Shown: piece by piece, positions 25,584-35,147 of the stretch
Layout: every line of letters starts with the position of its first letter
Position numbering within the stretch: the stretch's first letter is position 1
Origin: Bacteroidota bacterium
GTDB taxonomy: Bacteria > Bacteroidota > Bacteroidia > Bacteroidales > Paludibacteraceae
Direction: 5' to 3'
Length of the DNA: 64,000 bases
Assembly (NCBI GenBank): GCA_017860295.1
Contig: JAFNAS010000001.1
Coordinates: 62,001-126,000, forward strand
The notes under the pieces: model-generated
What the model was told of the DNA's origin: nothing
Seen by the model: the letters and a program-made list of their open reading frames with translations, nothing else
The model's database searches: none
Translations under genes and position numbers: made by a program

Positions 25584-26177
25584 ATGAAAAAGACATCTCT
25601 ATTTGCATTTTTGGCTGCTGCCATGATAACTTTAAGCAGTTGTGCCGGTACCTATCATCTCGAACACAGTGCCACATTGAACAAAGCCGAGATTGCTAAT
25701 TACAGGACATTTTCAATCGCTCCGTTCGAAGAAGCTGCCCGTATGTCGAAAAAAGGAAAAGCTCAGCTTTCGGAAGATGAATATAATCATCTTGCAAATG
25801 GCCTCCGCAATGAAATGATTGCCCGTGGCTATTCCGAAGATCCGGCATCTGATCTGAAGGTCAATTTCAGTCTTTTCGTGGAACGGAACGCCGACATCAC
25901 CACAAACCTCTATCCCGACTACTATTACGGACGTTTCGGCATGTATCATCCCTACGCATTTCGTCGTCCGTATACAGGCTACACCTCGACGCGTATCTAC
26001 AAAGAAGGCATTTGGGTAATCAATATCGTTGCGGCGCAAAATAAAATGCTACTCTATTCGGCAGCCGTCAGCGCCGAGATGAGTCCGAAGACCCTGACAC
26101 TAAAAAGCCCCGACGAAATCGCCAAGGCCAGTGCGGTATTGTTTAAGAAATTTCCGGTAAAACCGGCGAAGAAATAA
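25584..26177 (+). CDS. DUF4136-family lipoprotein
   Basis: Predicted lipoprotein of 197 residues: signal MKKTSLFAFLAAAMITLSSC with the lipid-bearing Cys20, then the DUF4136 pattern: YRTFSIAPFEEA, LANGLRNEMIARGYSEDPASDLKVNFSLFVE, and a late strand IYKEGIWVINIVAAQNKMLLYSAAVSAEM. A tyrosine-rich loop (YPDYYYGRFGMYHPYAFRRPYTGY) lies in the middle. Function unknown. It stands between two hairpins and is probably monocistronic. Confidence 0.85.
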   Translation: MKKTSLFAFLAAAMITLSSCAGTYHLEHSATLNKAEIANYRTFSIAPFEEAARMSKKGKAQLSEDEYNHLANGLRNEMIARGYSEDPASDLKVNFSLFVERNADITTNLYPDYYYGRFGMYHPYAFRRPYTGYTSTRIYKEGIWVINIVAAQNKMLLYSAAVSAEMSPKTLTLKSPDEIAKASAVLFKKFPVKPAKK

Positions 26178-26232
26178 AATTCGAATGCGGCAATATGCCA
26201 ATTACGCTATTCTGAAACATTTAAAAATACGA

Positions 26233-26271
26233 TGTACCAATGAGACTGCAGTCCGCAGCTTCATTGGCACA
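26233..26271. terminator. Bidirectional hairpin between convergent genes
   Basis: Two 17-base arms (26233-26249 and 26255-26271) pair with three mismatches around a 5-base loop; CCAATGA/TCATTGG and CTGC/GCAG are exact. It lies between the converging DUF4136 and leuD genes and is followed by TTTT on the plus strand. A 16-bp tandem repeat (ATTGGCAYATTTTCAA, 26263-26298) overlaps its right side and the end of leuD. Confidence 0.6.
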
Positions 26272-26298
26272 TTTTCAAATTGGCATATTTTCAAATTG
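26263..26298. repeat. 16-bp tandem repeat at the leuD 3' end
   Basis: ATTGGCACATTTTCAA, ATTGGCATATTTTCAA, then ATTG: two and a quarter copies differing at one base. The leuD stop (26291) falls within it. Probably slipped-strand duplication. Confidence 0.6.
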
Positions 26299-26878
26299 AA
26301 GCGGCTTCCCAAGCCTCGATTTTATCTTTTTTACTCAACAGGTAATCGATATCGTCGAGTCCGTTCACCAGACACTCTTTTTTGTACGAATTAATATCGA
26401 ACGATTCCACAGCACCGCTGGCATTGTTGATGATCGTCTGTTTTACCAGATCGACAGTAACGGTCGTTTTTGCATCGCTGTTGATCGCAGCAAACAAATC
26501 GGCAAGAAATTTTTCCGATACAACTACCGGAAGAACGCCATTATTGAGCGCATTTCCCTTGAAAATATCGGCAAAAAAACTCGACACAACCACTTTGAAG
26601 CCATATCCGGCAATCGCCCACGCAGCATGTTCGCGACTCGAACCGCTGCCGAAGTTTTTACCGCCTACCAATACCTGCCCGGTATAAGTCGGATTGTTCA
26701 ACACAAAGTTACTGATGGGCTGACCGGCTTTGTCGTAACGCCAGTCGGCAAAAAGATTGTCACCAAAACCTTCGCGGGTAGTCGCTTTCAGGAAGCGGGC
26801 CGGAATGATCTGGTCGGTGTCCACATTTTCGATAGGAAGCGGGACACATGTAGATGTGATGGTTTGAAATTTTTCCAT
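26291..26878 (-). CDS. leuD: 3-isopropylmalate dehydratase small subunit
   Basis: Leucine biosynthesis: with LeuC it isomerises 2-isopropylmalate to 3-isopropylmalate. The 195-residue protein shows [51 protein letters not shown] and NNGVLPVVV, the swivel-domain motifs of the family. It is the last gene of the minus-strand leu operon; leuB does not follow. Between it and the thioesterase gene are two hairpins (26899-26915 and 26980-26993). Confidence 0.96.
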   Translation of the reverse strand: MEKFQTITSTCVPLPIENVDTDQIIPARFLKATTREGFGDNLFADWRYDKAGQPISNFVLNNPTYTGQVLVGGKNFGSGSSREHAAWAIAGYGFKVVVSSFFADIFKGNALNNGVLPVVVSEKFLADLFAAINSDAKTTVTVDLVKQTIINNASGAVESFDINSYKKECLVNGLDDIDYLLSKKDKIEAWEAASI

Positions 26879-26898
26879 TTGATATAAGCCCCACCCGA

Positions 26899-26915
26899 CC
26901 TCCCCTCAAGGGAGG
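26899..26915. repeat. Short C/G-rich inverted repeat between thioesterase and leuD
   Basis: CCTCCC-CTCAA-GGGAGG in the context CCCCACCCGACCTCCCCTCAAGGG resembles a small interspersed intergenic element seen widely in Bacteroidota chromosomes (recall, not searched). A second hairpin, TCCCT-TTCG-AGGGA (26980-26993) with a UUCG-type loop, lies nearby. Both would sit inside the leu transcript and might reduce or protect the leuD portion. Confidence 0.5.
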
Positions 26916-27003
26916 AGATAACGAGCCATCGGGGTAATTTATAGTTTGAAATTTTGATTTGCTTCGGATCCCTTTTCGCTCCCTTTCGAGGGAATAGAAA
27001 AGG

Positions 27004-27432
27004 CTATTTAATAATCAATTGCTCCCCTTCGTGTGCAATAATTTGCCTGCGCCAATGGTCGGGAATCACCCGGCTTTGTTGTGTTTTAACATCGAAACAG
27101 ACTACCACGATGCTGCACGTCGAAAGAAGCTCCCCATTTTCGCTGTTCACCAGAATGTGTTCCATCGTGAAACTCTTATGGCCTAATATCGATATGCGCG
27201 ACTCTACATAAATTTTGTAGCGCATAAATATAGGTTTCAAATAATCTATCTTGATGGAAGCTCCCACAACACCGATAGTGTTATAATCCAGATCGGGCAA
27301 TATATGATCGAAATAGTCCATTTTGCCGGTATCATAATAGTTCTGATACACGGTATTGGACACATGCCCCATGACATCGACGTCGCTGAAACGCACCTGA
27401 ATGGGAACACGAAACTTATAAACAGGCTCCAT
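27004..27432 (-). CDS. Acyl-CoA thioesterase (4HBT hotdog fold, YbgC-like)
   Basis: Hotdog-fold thioesterase of 142 residues. The motif VRFSDVDVMGHVSNTVYQNYYDTGKMDYF contains the catalytic-type Asp and the His/Asn of the YbgC/FcbC group. Likely substrate is an acyl-CoA. It lies between leuC (3-base gap) and leuD, an unusual insertion in a leucine operon. A role in releasing branched acids would be speculation. Confidence 0.85.
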   Translation of the reverse strand: MEPVYKFRVPIQVRFSDVDVMGHVSNTVYQNYYDTGKMDYFDHILPDLDYNTIGVVGASIKIDYLKPIFMRYKIYVESRISILGHKSFTMEHILVNSENGELLSTCSIVVVCFDVKTQQSRVIPDHWRRQIIAHEGEQLIIK

Positions 27433-27435
27433 AAA

Positions 27436-28827
27436 TCAGTTTCTCGGATCGGTGATCTTGCCGGTCACAGCGGCAGCAGCAGCTACCAGCGGACCTGCCA
27501 AAATGGTACGAGCACCCGGACCCTGACGACCTTCAAAATTACGGTTAGAGGTTGATAAGGCATATTTTCCGGCAGGTACCTTGTCATCGTTCATGGCGAG
27601 ACAAGCCGAACATCCCGGTTGACGCAATTCGAAACCGGCTTCAACCAAAATCTTATCCAAACCTTCTTCGCGAATCTGTTTTTCGACTGCCCATGAGCCG
27701 GGAACCAGCCATACGATTACATTAGCGGCCTTCTTTTTACCTTTTACAAAAGCGGCAAAAGCACGAAAATCTTCAATACGACCATTAGTGCAACTACCCA
27801 GAAAGACGTAATCTATTTGTTTGCCTTCGAGTTTTTCTCCTGCTTTGAAGCCCATATAGTTCAACGATTTTTCGAACGAGATACGACTTGCATCATCTAT
27901 CTGATCGATAGTCGGAATAGCACCACCGATGGCCATTCCCATTCCCGGGTTGGTTCCATAAGTGATCCACGGTTCGATAGCCGCAGCGTCGAACGAAATT
28001 TCGCGGTCGAACTTAGCATCGTCATCCGATTGCAGGGTTTTCCAGTAAGCCAAAGCCTTGTCCCAGGCTTCGCCTTTCGGAGCAAATTCGCGACCTTTTA
28101 CGTAAGCGAAAGTGGTTTCGTCGGGGGCAATCATACCGCCGCGAGCGCCCATCTCGATACTCAGGTTACAAACCGTCATACGTTCTTCCATCGACAGATT
28201 ACGGATAGCCTCGCCGGCATATTCCACGAAATAGCCTGTTGCACCACCGGTTGTCAGTTGCGAGATAGTATAAAGGGCAATATCTTTGGCAGTAACGCCC
28301 GGTTTCAGTTTGCCGTTATAGTTGATACGCATCGTTTTAGGACGCGGTTGCAGAATACATTGCGAAGCAAGTACCATCTCCACTTCGCTGGTACCGATAC
28401 CAAATGCAATGGCTCCGAATGCTCCGTGAGTAGAGGTATGGCTATCGCCGCACACAATGGTCATACCCGGCTGTGTCAAACCGTTTTCCGGTCCGATCAC
28501 GTGAATAATGCCATTCTTTTCGTGTCCCAATCCGTAGAGTGTCAGACCAAAATCATTGGCATTCTTTGTCAATGTATCCACTTGATTTTTAGAAATCGGA
28601 TCCTGAATCGGCTTATCCTGATTCAATGTCGGGATATTATGGTCAGGAGACAAAGTTGTTTTCTCCGGACGAAATACTTTCAGACCGCGCTTACGAAGGC
28701 CATCGAACGCTTGCGGACTGGTTACTTCGTGGCAAAAATGCCGGTCAATGTAAATCTGAGTGGGACCGTCGGTAACTGCCGTCACCACATGTGCATCCCA
28801 AATCTTGTCAAATAAAGTCTTAGACAT
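27436..28827 (-). CDS. leuC: 3-isopropylmalate dehydratase large subunit
   Basis: Iron-sulfur subunit of isopropylmalate isomerase, 463 residues. Cluster cysteines are in [14 protein letters not shown] and [11 protein letters not shown]; other aconitase-family motifs are [31 protein letters not shown] and [11 protein letters not shown]. It is separated from leuD by the thioesterase gene and preceded by the yihY-like gene with a 32-base gap of AATTATAAATT words. Confidence 0.97.
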   Translation of the reverse strand: MSKTLFDKIWDAHVVTAVTDGPTQIYIDRHFCHEVTSPQAFDGLRKRGLKVFRPEKTTLSPDHNIPTLNQDKPIQDPISKNQVDTLTKNANDFGLTLYGLGHEKNGIIHVIGPENGLTQPGMTIVCGDSHTSTHGAFGAIAFGIGTSEVEMVLASQCILQPRPKTMRINYNGKLKPGVTAKDIALYTISQLTTGGATGYFVEYAGEAIRNLSMEERMTVCNLSIEMGARGGMIAPDETTFAYVKGREFAPKGEAWDKALAYWKTLQSDDDAKFDREISFDAAAIEPWITYGTNPGMGMAIGGAIPTIDQIDDASRISFEKSLNYMGFKAGEKLEGKQIDYVFLGSCTNGRIEDFRAFAAFVKGKKKAANVIVWLVPGSWAVEKQIREEGLDKILVEAGFELRQPGCSACLAMNDDKVPAGKYALSTSNRNFEGRQGPGARTILAGPLVAAAAAVTGKITDPRN

Positions 28828-28859
28828 GAAACTAATTATAAATTATGAATTGTTAATTA

Positions 28860-30185
28860 TTAAAGGTCTTTAATCAGCACATTTGCCTTGGAAAACTGAG
28901 AGTCATACTCTTCCAATATCTCTTCCAACTGATTAGCTATTTTAGCATCACGCAACGAGCCGTGTTCGTCTATTTTCTTTTCAATGGTTTCCATCAACAT
29001 GCCGAGGGTCATCTGCAGAATGGCAAAGGCCGGCTGATAGCCTGTGTTATCGGAAGCAGGGATAATCATCTCTCGTAATACGCCTGCATCCACAAGCTTG
29101 GTCAGCATCGATTGTACAACGTGTTCGGGCAACTTAATGGCTTTTGCCAGCGTTAATACCATCGGAGGATCTTCCCTCCGTTCAAACCCTTTGACAATAT
29201 AATGCACCAGAAAAAGATAGGCAATCTTCTGCTTGCGTATCGATAGAGAAATAACACTTCTCTCAATTTCAATACGTTTGATATTTTCAATGGTATAAGC
29301 AATATTTGCCCCCAAAAGAAAGATGATCCATGTGTAATACAAGAAAATCAGCAATAAAGGCAAGGCAGCAAAACTACCGTAAATGGCGTTATAATTGGCA
29401 ACTTCCACCTGAAAATTGATATAAATGAATTGCCACAGTTGAAATGCCGTCCCGGCAATAATACTGGCGATGATGACCGGCTTCACCTTCACTTTGATAT
29501 TGGGCATGATGGTATACATGCAGGCAAATAAAAACCAGCTCATCAAATAAGGCACAAAAGAAAAGAACGCTTTGAACAACCAGTTGATTTGAGCCTGATC
29601 GGTTACCGACTTCAACGTATGCGACAGATAAATCATCGCACTTGACGATGCAATAAGGAAAATAGGCGTCAGGATCATCATGGCCAGATAATCGGTGAAT
29701 TTCCGAACCCATGTTCGTTGCTTCTCGATATGTCGAATATCGTTCAGTGCCTTTTCGATATGACTGAACATTTGTACTACCGAATAGAACAAAAACAGCG
29801 ATCCGACTCCAGCTATTACTTCTCCTTTGGTGTGAGCCAACAACGATTTGGTAAAATCAAGAATCGTCGGCAGAGCATCACCTGCCCAATCTAAATGATC
29901 TTGCATCCATTGCGTCAGCAACGCATCCAGTCCAAAGCCCTTGGCAATACCAAACAACAAGGCAAATACCGGTACAATAGATAATAAGGTAAAATAGGTC
30001 AACGCCGAAGCCCGGTAAACCAAGCGGCCTTTCACCCACTCATCGTAGGTCACCGACCCGATTTTCATCACCGTGTAGCCAAACGCCTTGTATCGGGGCA
30101 ACAATTTGGTATCCGCGTGCCAGAGGTCGTGGAAAATAAACTGGTTGAATCTCCCCGCCAAGGGCTGTTTTGGCTTTGTTTGCAT
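28860..30185 (-). CDS. YihY/BrkB-family inner-membrane protein
   Basis: Polytopic membrane protein of 441 residues with the family order: YRASALTYFTLLSIVPVFALLFGIAKGFG, then five more helices including PNIKVKVKPVIIASIIAGTAFQLWQFIYINFQ and YGSFAALPLLLIFLYYTWIIFLLGANIAYTIEN. A cytoplasmic C-terminal extension of about 140 residues looks like a winged-helix-type module (LPEHVVQSMLTKLVDAGVLREM). Once called ribonuclease BN, the family has no settled function. It lies between leuA and leuC in the same direction, without an obvious link to leucine. Confidence 0.9.
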   Translation of the reverse strand: MQTKPKQPLAGRFNQFIFHDLWHADTKLLPRYKAFGYTVMKIGSVTYDEWVKGRLVYRASALTYFTLLSIVPVFALLFGIAKGFGLDALLTQWMQDHLDWAGDALPTILDFTKSLLAHTKGEVIAGVGSLFLFYSVVQMFSHIEKALNDIRHIEKQRTWVRKFTDYLAMMILTPIFLIASSSAMIYLSHTLKSVTDQAQINWLFKAFFSFVPYLMSWFLFACMYTIMPNIKVKVKPVIIASIIAGTAFQLWQFIYINFQVEVANYNAIYGSFAALPLLLIFLYYTWIIFLLGANIAYTIENIKRIEIERSVISLSIRKQKIAYLFLVHYIVKGFERREDPPMVLTLAKAIKLPEHVVQSMLTKLVDAGVLREMIIPASDNTGYQPAFAILQMTLGMLMETIEKKIDEHGSLRDAKIANQLEEILEEYDSQFSKANVLIKDL

Positions 30186-30247
30186 ACTCCCGGATTTTAA
30201 TTGAACAGAGCCCCGAAAGCCGGGCGGTTATATCCGGCCTACTGGTT

Positions 30248-31744
30248 TTATTGAATGAATTTATTGATAGCGTCGATATACGCCTCAACCGAGGCAGCCA
30301 CAATGTCGGTATTGCCCGAGAATCCATAGTACATATTGCCGTCATACTCGACCTGCATGTGTACTTTTCCCACATCGTCGCTTCCTTTGGTAATAGCCTG
30401 AATAAGAAAATCATGCAAGGTCATCTTGCGGTTGATAATCTTTTTCAGCGCATTGATACCGGCATCCACGGGTCCGTTTCCTGTTGCAGCTGCTTCAAAA
30501 TGTTCACCGGCAATACTCAAACCGATACTGGCAACAGCACGGATACCAACACCCGAAGTCACTTGCAGATATTCCAACTTGATACGTTGTTTCGCCAAAC
30601 GTTCTTTGCCGGCAAGCATCAAGATGTCATTATCGTTAATATCCTTCTTACGGTCTGCTAATTTAAGGAACTCTTGATAAAGTTCGTCCAGACGTTCATT
30701 ATCTTTAACATCCACGCCCAGTACATGCAAACGATGTTTCAATGCAGCACGACCGCTACGGGCAGTTAAAACAATAGAGTTTTCATCCAGACCAACATCC
30801 TTCGGATCAATAATTTCGTAGCTTTCTCTGTTTTTCAATACACCGTCCTGGTGAATTCCCGATGAATGCGCAAAAGCATTACGACCCACGATCGCTTTAT
30901 TCGGTTGCACCGGCATATTCATCAGGCTCGAGATCATACGGCTCATCGGCGTAATCTTCTGCGTATTGATATTGGTATCAATCAACAACTCTTTATGGCT
31001 CTTCAGTATCATGGCTATTTCCTCCAGTGAAGTATTACCGGCACGTTCGCCGATACCGTTGATGGTAACTTCCACCTGACGGGCACCGTTCATCACTCCG
31101 GCCAACGTATTGGCGGTTGCCATGCCCAAATCGTTATGACAATGCGTAGAGATGATTGCATTCTGAATGCCGTTTACATGCTCGAACAAATATTTGATCT
31201 TAGCAGCATAATCTACCGGAAGACAATAACCCGTTGTATCTGGAATATTTACCACCGTTGCACCGGCTTTAATCACCGCTTCCACCACTCGAGCCAGGTA
31301 TTCATTATCAGTCCGTCCTGCATCTTCGGCATAAAATTCCACATCTTCCACATAGCGTTTGGCATATTTCACAGCGGCTATGGCGCGCTGCAGAATTTCA
31401 TCCTGCGTCGAATTGAATTTATAACGAATATGATAATCGGAAGTACCGATACCGGTATGGATGCGTTTATTTTTGGCATATTTCAAGGCTTCGGCAGCCA
31501 CTTCAATATCTTTTTCCACACCACGGGTCAAGGCACAAATGGTCGGCCAGGTAACAGCCTTGGATATTTCGACCACGGAATTGAAATCACCAGGACTGGA
31601 AATAGGAAATCCGGCCTCAATCACATCGACTCCCAAGCCTTCAAGTGCCCTTGCTACCTGTATCTTTTCAACTGTATTTAACTGGCAACCAGGAACTTGT
31701 TCGCCATCACGAAGTGTTGTATCAAAAATAAATAATCTATCCAT
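30248..31744 (-). CDS. leuA: 2-isopropylmalate synthase
   Basis: First committed enzyme of leucine biosynthesis, condensing acetyl-CoA with 2-oxoisovalerate. The 498-residue protein has the catalytic N-terminal barrel ([53 protein letters not shown]) and the C-terminal regulatory domain (about residues 395-498) where leucine inhibits. Length excludes a short homolog. The gene follows a leader peptide and attenuator (31879-32044) and starts the operon leuA-yihY-leuC-thioesterase-leuD. Citramalate synthase is a less likely alternative. Confidence 0.93.
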   Translation of the reverse strand: MDRLFIFDTTLRDGEQVPGCQLNTVEKIQVARALEGLGVDVIEAGFPISSPGDFNSVVEISKAVTWPTICALTRGVEKDIEVAAEALKYAKNKRIHTGIGTSDYHIRYKFNSTQDEILQRAIAAVKYAKRYVEDVEFYAEDAGRTDNEYLARVVEAVIKAGATVVNIPDTTGYCLPVDYAAKIKYLFEHVNGIQNAIISTHCHNDLGMATANTLAGVMNGARQVEVTINGIGERAGNTSLEEIAMILKSHKELLIDTNINTQKITPMSRMISSLMNMPVQPNKAIVGRNAFAHSSGIHQDGVLKNRESYEIIDPKDVGLDENSIVLTARSGRAALKHRLHVLGVDVKDNERLDELYQEFLKLADRKKDINDNDILMLAGKERLAKQRIKLEYLQVTSGVGIRAVASIGLSIAGEHFEAAATGNGPVDAGINALKKIINRKMTLHDFLIQAITKGSDDVGKVHMQVEYDGNMYYGFSGNTDIVAASVEAYIDAINKFIQ

Positions 31745-31878
31745 TCTAATTTGAGAATTTGAGAATTTGAAGATTTGAAAACGAAGCCTATTGGTATTAT
31801 CACTACATTTTTCCTACAACGGGATTCTTTCCTAAATTTCAGATTCAATTATTAATTATTACTTGTCAATTATACATT

Positions 31879-31915
31879 AAAAAAGCCTCTCCACACCAAA
31901 GTGAGAAAGGCTTTT
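31879..31915 (-). terminator. Attenuator terminator before leuA
   Basis: On the minus strand AAAAGCC-TTTCTCAC ... GTGTGGAGA-GGCTTTTTT forms a stem of about 13 pairs with small bulges, ending in a T-run. It lies 137 bases before leuA, after the leader peptide stop (31955). The segment CTCACTT (31905-31899) in its left arm can instead pair with AAGTGAG (31960-31954) at the end of the leader peptide, an antiterminator. Confidence 0.8.
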
Positions 31916-31954
31916 CATTTTTCTGAGATAATGTTTTTATAATCACATGCCGAC

Positions 31955-32017
31955 TCACTTCTGCTTTTGGTAGCACAAGAGTAGTAGGCTTAATAGTATC
32001 GAATTGAATGTTGTCAT
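31955..32017 (-). CDS. leuL: Leucine leader peptide (leu attenuator)
   Basis: A 20-codon minus-strand frame, ATG 32017 to TGA 31955, encodes MTTFN-SILLSLLLLCY-QKQK: six of residues 8-14 are leucine, coded by CTA, TTA, CTA, CTA, CTC and TTG. It lies about 13 bases after the predicted start point of a perfect promoter and directly before mutually exclusive hairpins. When leucyl-tRNA is short, a ribosome stalled on the leucine run would free the antiterminator and let RNA polymerase reach leuA. The mechanism is inferred by analogy to classic attenuation. Confidence 0.85.
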   Translation of the reverse strand: MTTFNSILLSLLLLCYQKQK

Positions 32018-32036
32018 TTGATCGATTTTGTGAGTG

Positions 32037-32068
32037 CAAAGATAAACGGTTTATTTGAAATATCCAAA
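32037..32068 (-). promoter_or_regulatory. Promoter of the leu operon
   Basis: On the minus strand TTTG (32068-32065), exactly 20 bases, TATCTTTG (32044-32037), followed by CACTC: a perfect Bacteroidota -33/-7 promoter. The start point is expected near 32030, just ahead of the leader peptide. The rest of the 420-base gap (31745-32164) holds the attenuator, simple CAAATTCT-type spacers and no further gene. Confidence 0.85.
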
Positions 32069-32164
32069 TGATTTGTAACTTTTATGGCATAAAAAGATAA
32101 AATCCGCAATTTTTAGCGCCACATAATTGATAAATTCAAAACAATTCCAGAATATCCGATCTAT

Positions 32165-32932
32165 TTATTTATTAAAACTCTTCAGTTTCACATTCGTAAT
32201 CACCTTTTTGGTATGCAGTGTAAAATCACCCTGCAAAATCCATCCGTAATAACCAGGATCACGTTTCAGTACATCAGCCACTTTCTGTCCTTTGTATTTT
32301 CCAAAATTGAAAATTTCTTCATCGTTATCGTCGAAAACAATCCGTCCGGCAAAATCGGCATTGCGGTTGAAGGATGAAAATTTAGACAAATAATTAATAT
32401 CATTTTCCAGATCATCGTACCGATCGAGTTGCGCCTTCAACACTTCGTAAGTGGCACGGGTATCGGCTTCGGCACTATGCGCATTCTCCAAATCTCCGTC
32501 GCAGTAAAATTTAAACGCGGCCGAAAGCGTACGAGGCTCTTTTTTGTAGAAAATAGTCTGAACATCGATGAACTTGCGTTTCATCAAATCGATGTCCACA
32601 TCGGCACGGATAAACTCTTCGGCCAGCAACGGAATATCGAAACGGTTAGAGTTATAACCGGCTAGATCACAGCCTTCGATATCTTTGACCAGATTCTTAG
32701 CCACTTCCGAAAATGTAGGGCAATCGGCCACATCGGCATCCGTAATTCCATGAATCTCTGTAGACTGAACCGGAATTGGCATTTCTGGATTAATCCGCAA
32801 AGTTTTACACTCTTCTTTTCCATTCGGAGAAACCTTGAGATATGAAATTTCTACGATTCGGTCGGAAGCGATGTTCATACCGGTTGTTTCAAGGTCGAAA
32901 ATGACCAAAGGATTTTTTAGGTTTAACTGCAT
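32165..32932 (-). CDS. DnaQ-like (DEDDh) 3'-5' exonuclease
   Basis: Exonuclease of the DNA polymerase III epsilon superfamily, 255 residues. Exo motifs: VIFDLETTGM (Asp/Glu), LAGYNSNRFDIPLLAEEF (Asp), and NAHSAEADTRATYEVL (His and last Asp of the DEDDh type). The C-terminal 50 residues (FNFGKYKGQKVADVLKRDPGYYGWILQGDF) match the exodeoxyribonuclease X-type tail. The frame extends to an ATG at 32974, but MQLNLKNPLVIFD at 32932 is the better start. It is the last gene of the seven-gene rpoN cluster. Confidence 0.9.
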   Translation of the reverse strand: MQLNLKNPLVIFDLETTGMNIASDRIVEISYLKVSPNGKEECKTLRINPEMPIPVQSTEIHGITDADVADCPTFSEVAKNLVKDIEGCDLAGYNSNRFDIPLLAEEFIRADVDIDLMKRKFIDVQTIFYKKEPRTLSAAFKFYCDGDLENAHSAEADTRATYEVLKAQLDRYDDLENDINYLSKFSSFNRNADFAGRIVFDDNDEEIFNFGKYKGQKVADVLKRDPGYYGWILQGDFTLHTKKVITNVKLKSFNK

Positions 32933-32948
32933 TATAATGAGATTAGTA

Positions 32949-33575
32949 TTATTGTTTATTCTTTTGCACAACACCTGCCAGCGATCGTTTCAAATCATCG
33001 ACAATCAACTTACTATCAGGATATTTCTTAACATAGGCATCCATATCAGCAAATAGCTTTTCGCGCGGTTCAGAATACATTTTTAATGAAAAATAATCCG
33101 AAATACCATCTTTGTCTTTCGAATGAATTTGCAGATAGGTCTCAACACTGAAAATAGCTTTTTTCAGACTTGCATCCCGTTGTTGATAGTCCTGTTTTTT
33201 ATTGTAAATCAACGCATCAAAGAAATTCACATACATCTCTTTCAAATACGAGCGGGGAAACAAGGTAGCATCGACATGCTCGACATATTGACGCCCTTCT
33301 TCCATTTTTGCCCGGTAAAGAAAGATCGAAATCTTTGGAACCACAGCAAATTTGAAAAGATTTTTCTGCCGGAATGCACTATCGATATAATGCTCGGCAG
33401 CAAACAATTGTGTCGAATCGTGCGTTGCATTAAAATTGTTTAAGCTATTGATTCCTCGTTGAAGATACATTTCGTAAACTGTGTGCTTGGAGTGAACACG
33501 TTTCACTTTTTCTTTTTGAGAACATCCGGCACACAAAACCAGCACCATTGCTAATGAAATAAATACACGAAACAT
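32949..33575 (-). CDS. Lipoprotein of unknown function
   Basis: Predicted lipoprotein of 208 residues: signal MFRVFISLAMVLVLCAGC with Cys18, then a highly charged helical body (YLQRGINSLNNFNATHDSTQLFAAEHYIDSAFRQKN; DASLKKAIFSVETYLQIH) resembling TPR-like helical hairpins without a clear repeat signature. I do not recognise the family. It lies 16 bases before the exonuclease gene and 42 bases after the OmpA/PD40 gene, suggesting an envelope role. Confidence 0.7.
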   Translation of the reverse strand: MFRVFISLAMVLVLCAGCSQKEKVKRVHSKHTVYEMYLQRGINSLNNFNATHDSTQLFAAEHYIDSAFRQKNLFKFAVVPKISIFLYRAKMEEGRQYVEHVDATLFPRSYLKEMYVNFFDALIYNKKQDYQQRDASLKKAIFSVETYLQIHSKDKDGISDYFSLKMYSEPREKLFADMDAYVKKYPDSKLIVDDLKRSLAGVVQKNKQ

Positions 33576-33617
33576 GACAACTATAAATTTATCAACTATT
33601 TTAATATCAAACGATTA

Positions 33618-35147
33618 TTATTCAATCTCAACTTCTGTTCTCCGGTTCAAAGCACGGTTGGCATCCGAATCGTTTGGAACCATCGGACGAGTTGCACCGA
33701 AACCTTTGAAACCGATCCGATCGGCAGCAATGCCTCCGGTTAACAGAAAATCGATAACGGCTTTGGCTCTTTTTTCCGAAAGCTCCTGATTATAACCGGC
33801 AGAGCCAACATTATCGGTATGTCCCTCAATCACTACTTTCAGCGAAGGGTATTCGAGCAAAAAACGGCCCAAACGTTTCAACTCGGGCATCGATTCAGGC
33901 TGCAACTGCCAAGAATTAAAGGTAAAATAGACATTTCGCAATGTAATTTTCTTGCCTTTTGCAATCTTTTGTAGCAAGACTTTCGTGTTCCGAGCCGAAT
34001 CGCCAAGTTCATACGACTCAAAAAGGTAAGACTTTGCAGTCACCGTAAGTCCGTATTTTTTTCCAACCGGATAACACACCGAGAATTTTCCGGTAACATC
34101 ATCCGCATACATACTCTGGCACTTCTGTCCCGTACTCAAATCAATCACCTCGACGACTGCCCGCAACGGATCTTTCGTCTCTGCATCAGCTACAACGCCT
34201 TCAAAACAAACAACAGGCCGGGGCCGGACTTCTACAGGAAGTTCCACTTTGAAAATCTCACGCCCATTGCCATTTTGCTCCAATCCGTTGGACGAAAAAT
34301 AGCCATATCGCCCTCCTGTTTCTACAACAAAACCGGCATCATCGCCCGGAGTATTGATTCCACTGCCCAAATTAACCGGACGTTGCCACTGCCCTTTCGC
34401 ATTTTGTCGGGCAACAAAAATATCATTTTCTCCCACTCCGTCGTGTCCGTTGGACGAGAAATAGAGCGTTTCATTATCGGGATGAATAAACGGCGACATC
34501 TCATTTTTGGCAGTATTGATGCTGTCGCCCAGATTTTCAGCATCAAAAAAGCGCAACAAGCCGTCGGATTGCAGCGCCACCCGACATTTCCATATATCCA
34601 TTCCCCCTTTGCCGCCGGGGCGGTTGGATACAAAAAAGAGCGTCCGTCCGTCAGCCGATAGCGAGGGGTTGCTTTCCCAGAAGCGGGTATTCAACGGAGC
34701 TCCGGCATGAATCGGTTGCGACCAACGGTTACCGTGCCGAATCACATAATAGATATCACAGCTACCCAGTCCGTCTCTACGGTCGGAGGCAACAAAAAAG
34801 AGGTAACGTCCGTCAGCCGAAAATGCGGGCGATCCCTCATTATAAGATGTATTCAAAGGTTTTGTCAGTACGGAGTCCGGATACCAGTGTTCTGCCGAAT
34901 CTTTACGAAACACCATCAGATCTTCCTGAGTTGCGTACTCTCGCCGGCGACTCACCGTTGTGGCAAAATAATGACCGTCTGCCGAGATGGCCGGCCAATA
35001 ATCATCAGCAGAAGTATCGACCGTTGTAACGTTTACCGGCACGAAATTCTGTCCTAAAACGATCTCACATCCTGCCTCCATAACAGATAAACAGGCAATA
35101 ATCCAATATTTAAATATCCGTTTCAACTTCGGTACGCACCTTTTCAA
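33618..35147 (-). CDS. OmpA-family protein with PD40 propeller repeats
   Basis: Cell-envelope protein of 509 residues. After a signal sequence (basic start, hydrophobic stretch to about residue 27, possible lipobox EAGC) come PD40/WD40-like repeats (about 45-310: YWPAISADGHYFATT, GSPAFSADGRYLFFVASDR, SNPSLSADGRTLFFVSNRPGG, MSPFIHPDNETLYFSSNGHDG). A carboxypeptidase-regulatory-like domain (about 325-390) and a C-terminal OmpA peptidoglycan-binding domain (VVIEGHTDNVGSAGYNQELSEKRAKAV) follow. The order resembles type IX secretion protein PorE without its TPR part; the link is inference. It overlaps the plsC 3' end by 38 bases. Confidence 0.85.
   Translation of the reverse strand: MKRCVPKLKRIFKYWIIACLSVMEAGCEIVLGQNFVPVNVTTVDTSADDYWPAISADGHYFATTVSRRREYATQEDLMVFRKDSAEHWYPDSVLTKPLNTSYNEGSPAFSADGRYLFFVASDRRDGLGSCDIYYVIRHGNRWSQPIHAGAPLNTRFWESNPSLSADGRTLFFVSNRPGGKGGMDIWKCRVALQSDGLLRFFDAENLGDSINTAKNEMSPFIHPDNETLYFSSNGHDGVGENDIFVARQNAKGQWQRPVNLGSGINTPGDDAGFVVETGGRYGYFSSNGLEQNGNGREIFKVELPVEVRPRPVVCFEGVVADAETKDPLRAVVEVIDLSTGQKCQSMYADDVTGKFSVCYPVGKKYGLTVTAKSYLFESYELGDSARNTKVLLQKIAKGKKITLRNVYFTFNSWQLQPESMPELKRLGRFLLEYPSLKVVIEGHTDNVGSAGYNQELSEKRAKAVIDFLLTGGIAADRIGFKGFGATRPMVPNDSDANRALNRRTEVEIE

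Noticed and set aside
35110-35147. Frameshift or misassembly between plsC and the OmpA/PD40 gene
   Set aside because: Both proteins are complete at their ends, and the overlapping start gives a plausible signal sequence. A natural 38-base overlap is more likely.
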